Source: an uncultured Clostridia bacterium (GTDB lineage: Bacteria; Bacillota; Clostridia; UBA1381). From it: DNA of 8,762 bases. The first letter of the stretch is position 1, and each line of letters opens with the position of its first letter. Positions 7,661 to 8,762 of the stretch are shown here, piece after piece. The translations under genes were made by a program, and so were the position numbers. The notes beneath the pieces were generated by a model. That model was given only the letters and a program-made list of their open reading frames with translations. It was not told where the DNA came from and ran no database searches. Location of the stretch: contig CAKSFY010000094.1 in NCBI GenBank assembly GCA_934454035.1, positions 1 to 8,762 on the forward strand, in the 5' to 3' direction.

Positions 7661-7701
7661 GAAAAGCCCAAACCCCATGCACTAAATACACTTGTTTTCC
7701 A

Positions 7702-7797
7702 GGCTGAAATAAAATTGTTCACAGTGTTGTTTTGAAGCGAGCGGTGCCGTACACGGGTACTGCCCCGAGCAAAAACACTCTGTGGGCAATTGTAGCC
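7702..7797. repeat. Long imperfect hairpin, unit 1 of a tandem pair
   Basis: Plus-strand pairing: GGCT (7702-7705) with AGCC (7794-7797), AATTGTTCACAG (7713-7724) with CTGTGGGCAATT (7780-7791, two T-G wobbles), TGTTTT-region with AAAAAC-region, then CGGTGCCGTAC (7742-7752) with GTACTGCCCCG (7757-7767, two mismatches), and a four-base loop ACGG. It shares its outer arms with the adjacent unit at 7804-7912, for example TGAAATAAAATTGTTCA (7705-7721), 14 of 17 identical to TGAGATAAATTTGCTCA (7811-7827). Confidence 0.75.
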
Positions 7798-7803
7798 GAG
7801 ATT

Positions 7804-7912
7804 AAAATTTTGAGATAAATTTGCTCAGGTTGTACATTTAACCGAATGCCGCGTACTTAATGTACGCAAGTGAGGGCAAATGTGCAAGATGGACAAATTT
7901 AGCCAAAATTTT
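7804..7912. repeat. Long imperfect hairpin, unit 2 of a tandem pair, ending at the permease stop codon
   Basis: Nested plus-strand pairing: AAAATTTT (7804-7811) with AAAATTTT (7905-7912), AAATTTG (7817-7823) with CAAATTT (7894-7900), TTGTACATTT (7830-7839) with AAATGTGCAA (7878-7887, one wobble), and GCGTAC (7851-7856) with GTACGC (7862-7867) around a TTAAT loop. The right arm GCAAATG...AGCC (7876-7904) has the same 29-base length as 7769-7797 in unit 1, with 18 of 29 positions identical, mostly in the outer half. The permease stop codon begins two bases outside the stem. On the minus strand it would fold at the end of the permease message. Confidence 0.8.
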
Positions 7913-7913
7913 C

Positions 7914-8756
7914 TCAACCTTTGACGCCTCCTATGTTTACTCCTCCCATAATCTGCTTTTGGAAAATCGCAAAGATTACTACCTGTGGTATTACGGAGAA
8001 GAGAAGCGCAAGCATTTGATAGTCCATGGTATATGTAGACGATTTCATTTTGTAGAGCTGTACTCCGAGAACGGTTTTTTCTTTGGACGATATCAAAAGA
8101 TAGGGCCAGAAGAAGTTTCCGATTTGTCCGTTAAAGGTGAACATTGCTACTACTATAAATACCGGGGTGGAAAGCGGTATGATTATCCTGAAAAAGATTT
8201 TCATGTTCGTTGCTCCGTCTATCCATGCCGCTTCTATGAGTGAATTTGATATTCCGTCAAAGAAATTCTTAAACAGAATTATATTAAATGCATCTGCCGC
8301 CGACATCAGCCATATCGGCCAGTAGGTTTCCAAAAGGTTTATGCCTATAAGCGGCATACTTTTAAATTCCATATACAACGGCACTGTGCTCATTGTCCCC
8401 GGAATAAGCATCAGCCAGAAAATAACTGCAAGCATGAATTTTGTTCCCTTTGGTTTCAGCCTTGATAGTACATAGCCAGCAAGCCCGGATACAACGATTT
8501 TCGTTGCAACACTTCCCAAAGCCATGACAAATGTATTTCCGTAGTATTTATAGAATTTTAATTCATTCCAAACCTTTCCAAGCTTTGAAAGGTCTATTTT
8601 TTTCGGCAGAAATGTTGCCGGTACGGCATACATTTCCTTTACGTCCTTAAAACCCGAAAGCATTATCCATACCACCGGGAGAACCGATACCAGACAGTAA
8701 ATTATCATCAGTATCATCATTACTGCATATAAAGCTTTATATTTCGGATTCTTCAT
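7914..8756 (-). CDS. Carbohydrate ABC transporter permease, MalG type (inner-membrane subunit)
   Basis: 280 residues, the normal length for the family. About six transmembrane helices are visible, near residues 10-33, 74-97, 106-128, 140-162, 190-210 and 247-267. The cytoplasmic EAA loop that docks on the ATPase is at about 175-194: EAAWIDGATNMKIFFRIIIP, with the invariant Glu175 and Gly181. The N-terminus with its first helix followed by a long periplasmic-side loop and the C-terminal NIGGVKG are typical of CUT1-family MalG-like subunits. It works with a MalF-type partner, presumably encoded just beyond the right window edge, and an ATPase not seen here. Only six bases precede the ATG, so its ribosome binding site is out of view and a longer start cannot be excluded, though MKNPKYK is a plausible beginning. 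The stop codon TGA abuts the tandem hairpin repeat. Confidence 0.93.
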   Translation of the reverse strand: MKNPKYKALYAVMMILMIIYCLVSVLPVVWIMLSGFKDVKEMYAVPATFLPKKIDLSKLGKVWNELKFYKYYGNTFVMALGSVATKIVVSGLAGYVLSRLKPKGTKFMLAVIFWLMLIPGTMSTVPLYMEFKSMPLIGINLLETYWPIWLMSAADAFNIILFKNFFDGISNSLIEAAWIDGATNMKIFFRIIIPLSTPVFIVVAMFTFNGQIGNFFWPYLLISSKEKTVLGVQLYKMKSSTYTMDYQMLALLFSVIPQVVIFAIFQKQIMGGVNIGGVKG

Positions 8757-8762
8757 ATCCGA

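Larger units (their letters stand above)
7534..7913. other. 380-bp gene-free region tiled by inverted repeats
   Basis: This is the only long non-coding stretch in the window, between the permease stop codon and the lipoprotein start. Nearly all of it is inverted-repeat sequence: 7555-7588, 7620-7660, 7702-7797 and 7804-7912. No tRNA, rRNA, CRISPR repeat or transposase is seen. No clear sigma-70 promoter is visible, though one for the lipoprotein operon may lie here. None of the hairpins has a long T-run in the expected place, so a classical terminator is not supported. Confidence 0.75.

Noticed and set aside
7431..7691. 86-codon minus-strand reading frame across the 7620-7660 hairpin and the lipoprotein start
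   Set aside because: It overlaps the lipoprotein signal-peptide region in another frame, includes the inverted repeat, and shows no family features or convincing ribosome binding site.
7561..7720. Search for a sigma-70 promoter for the lipoprotein operon
   Set aside because: Several AT-rich hexamers exist, but no pair with acceptable -35/-10 match and 16-18-bp spacing was convincing, so none is annotated.
7860..8243. 127-codon plus-strand reading frame beginning within the hairpin repeat
   Set aside because: It runs antisense through the well-supported permease gene, begins inside the palindrome, lacks a clear ribosome binding site, and its composition (many Tyr/Arg/Lys/Cys) looks like an antisense shadow.

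Overview
This window looks like a piece of a Bacillota (Clostridia-type) genome from an anaerobic, polysaccharide-using bacterium. The grounds are the moderately low GC content, strong AGGAGG-type ribosome binding sites, a lipobox solute-binding protein, a YesM/YesN-type two-component system, and secreted proteins built from carbohydrate-binding-like and Ig-like modules. No outer-membrane (SusC/D-type) components are seen. The species cannot be named from the sequence.

All six genes lie on the minus strand, so they read from right to left. 8756-7914 is a MalG-type sugar ABC permease. A 380-bp gap (7913-7534) follows, filled almost entirely with inverted repeats. Then comes a compact block: sugar-binding lipoprotein (7533-6097), YesM-type sensor histidine kinase (6084-4354), YesN-type AraC response regulator (4376-3654), a secreted non-catalytic carbohydrate-binding-like protein (3631-1883), and a large secreted multidomain protein with a probable glycoside hydrolase barrel (1863 to beyond position 1). 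Junctions in this block are 12 bp, a 23-bp overlap, 22 bp and 19 bp, which suggests one transcription unit.

Proposed working model (inference): secreted proteins bind and cut a glycan at the cell surface, the lipoprotein captures the released oligosaccharide, the permease imports it, and the kinase/regulator pair, possibly with the lipoprotein as co-sensor, adjusts expression. The substrate cannot be read from the sequence.

Two things stand out. First, the 7702-7912 region holds two tandem, diverged copies (period about 107 bp) of a long hairpin. They keep their outer arms while the inner stems differ but still pair, with at least one compensatory base-pair swap, and the second copy ends at the permease stop codon. 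This is the best candidate here for an undescribed structured RNA or palindromic mobile repeat. Second, a carbohydrate-binding-like module ending in a conserved IVP(T/S)xxxW(S/T)P signature occurs three times across two adjacent genes.
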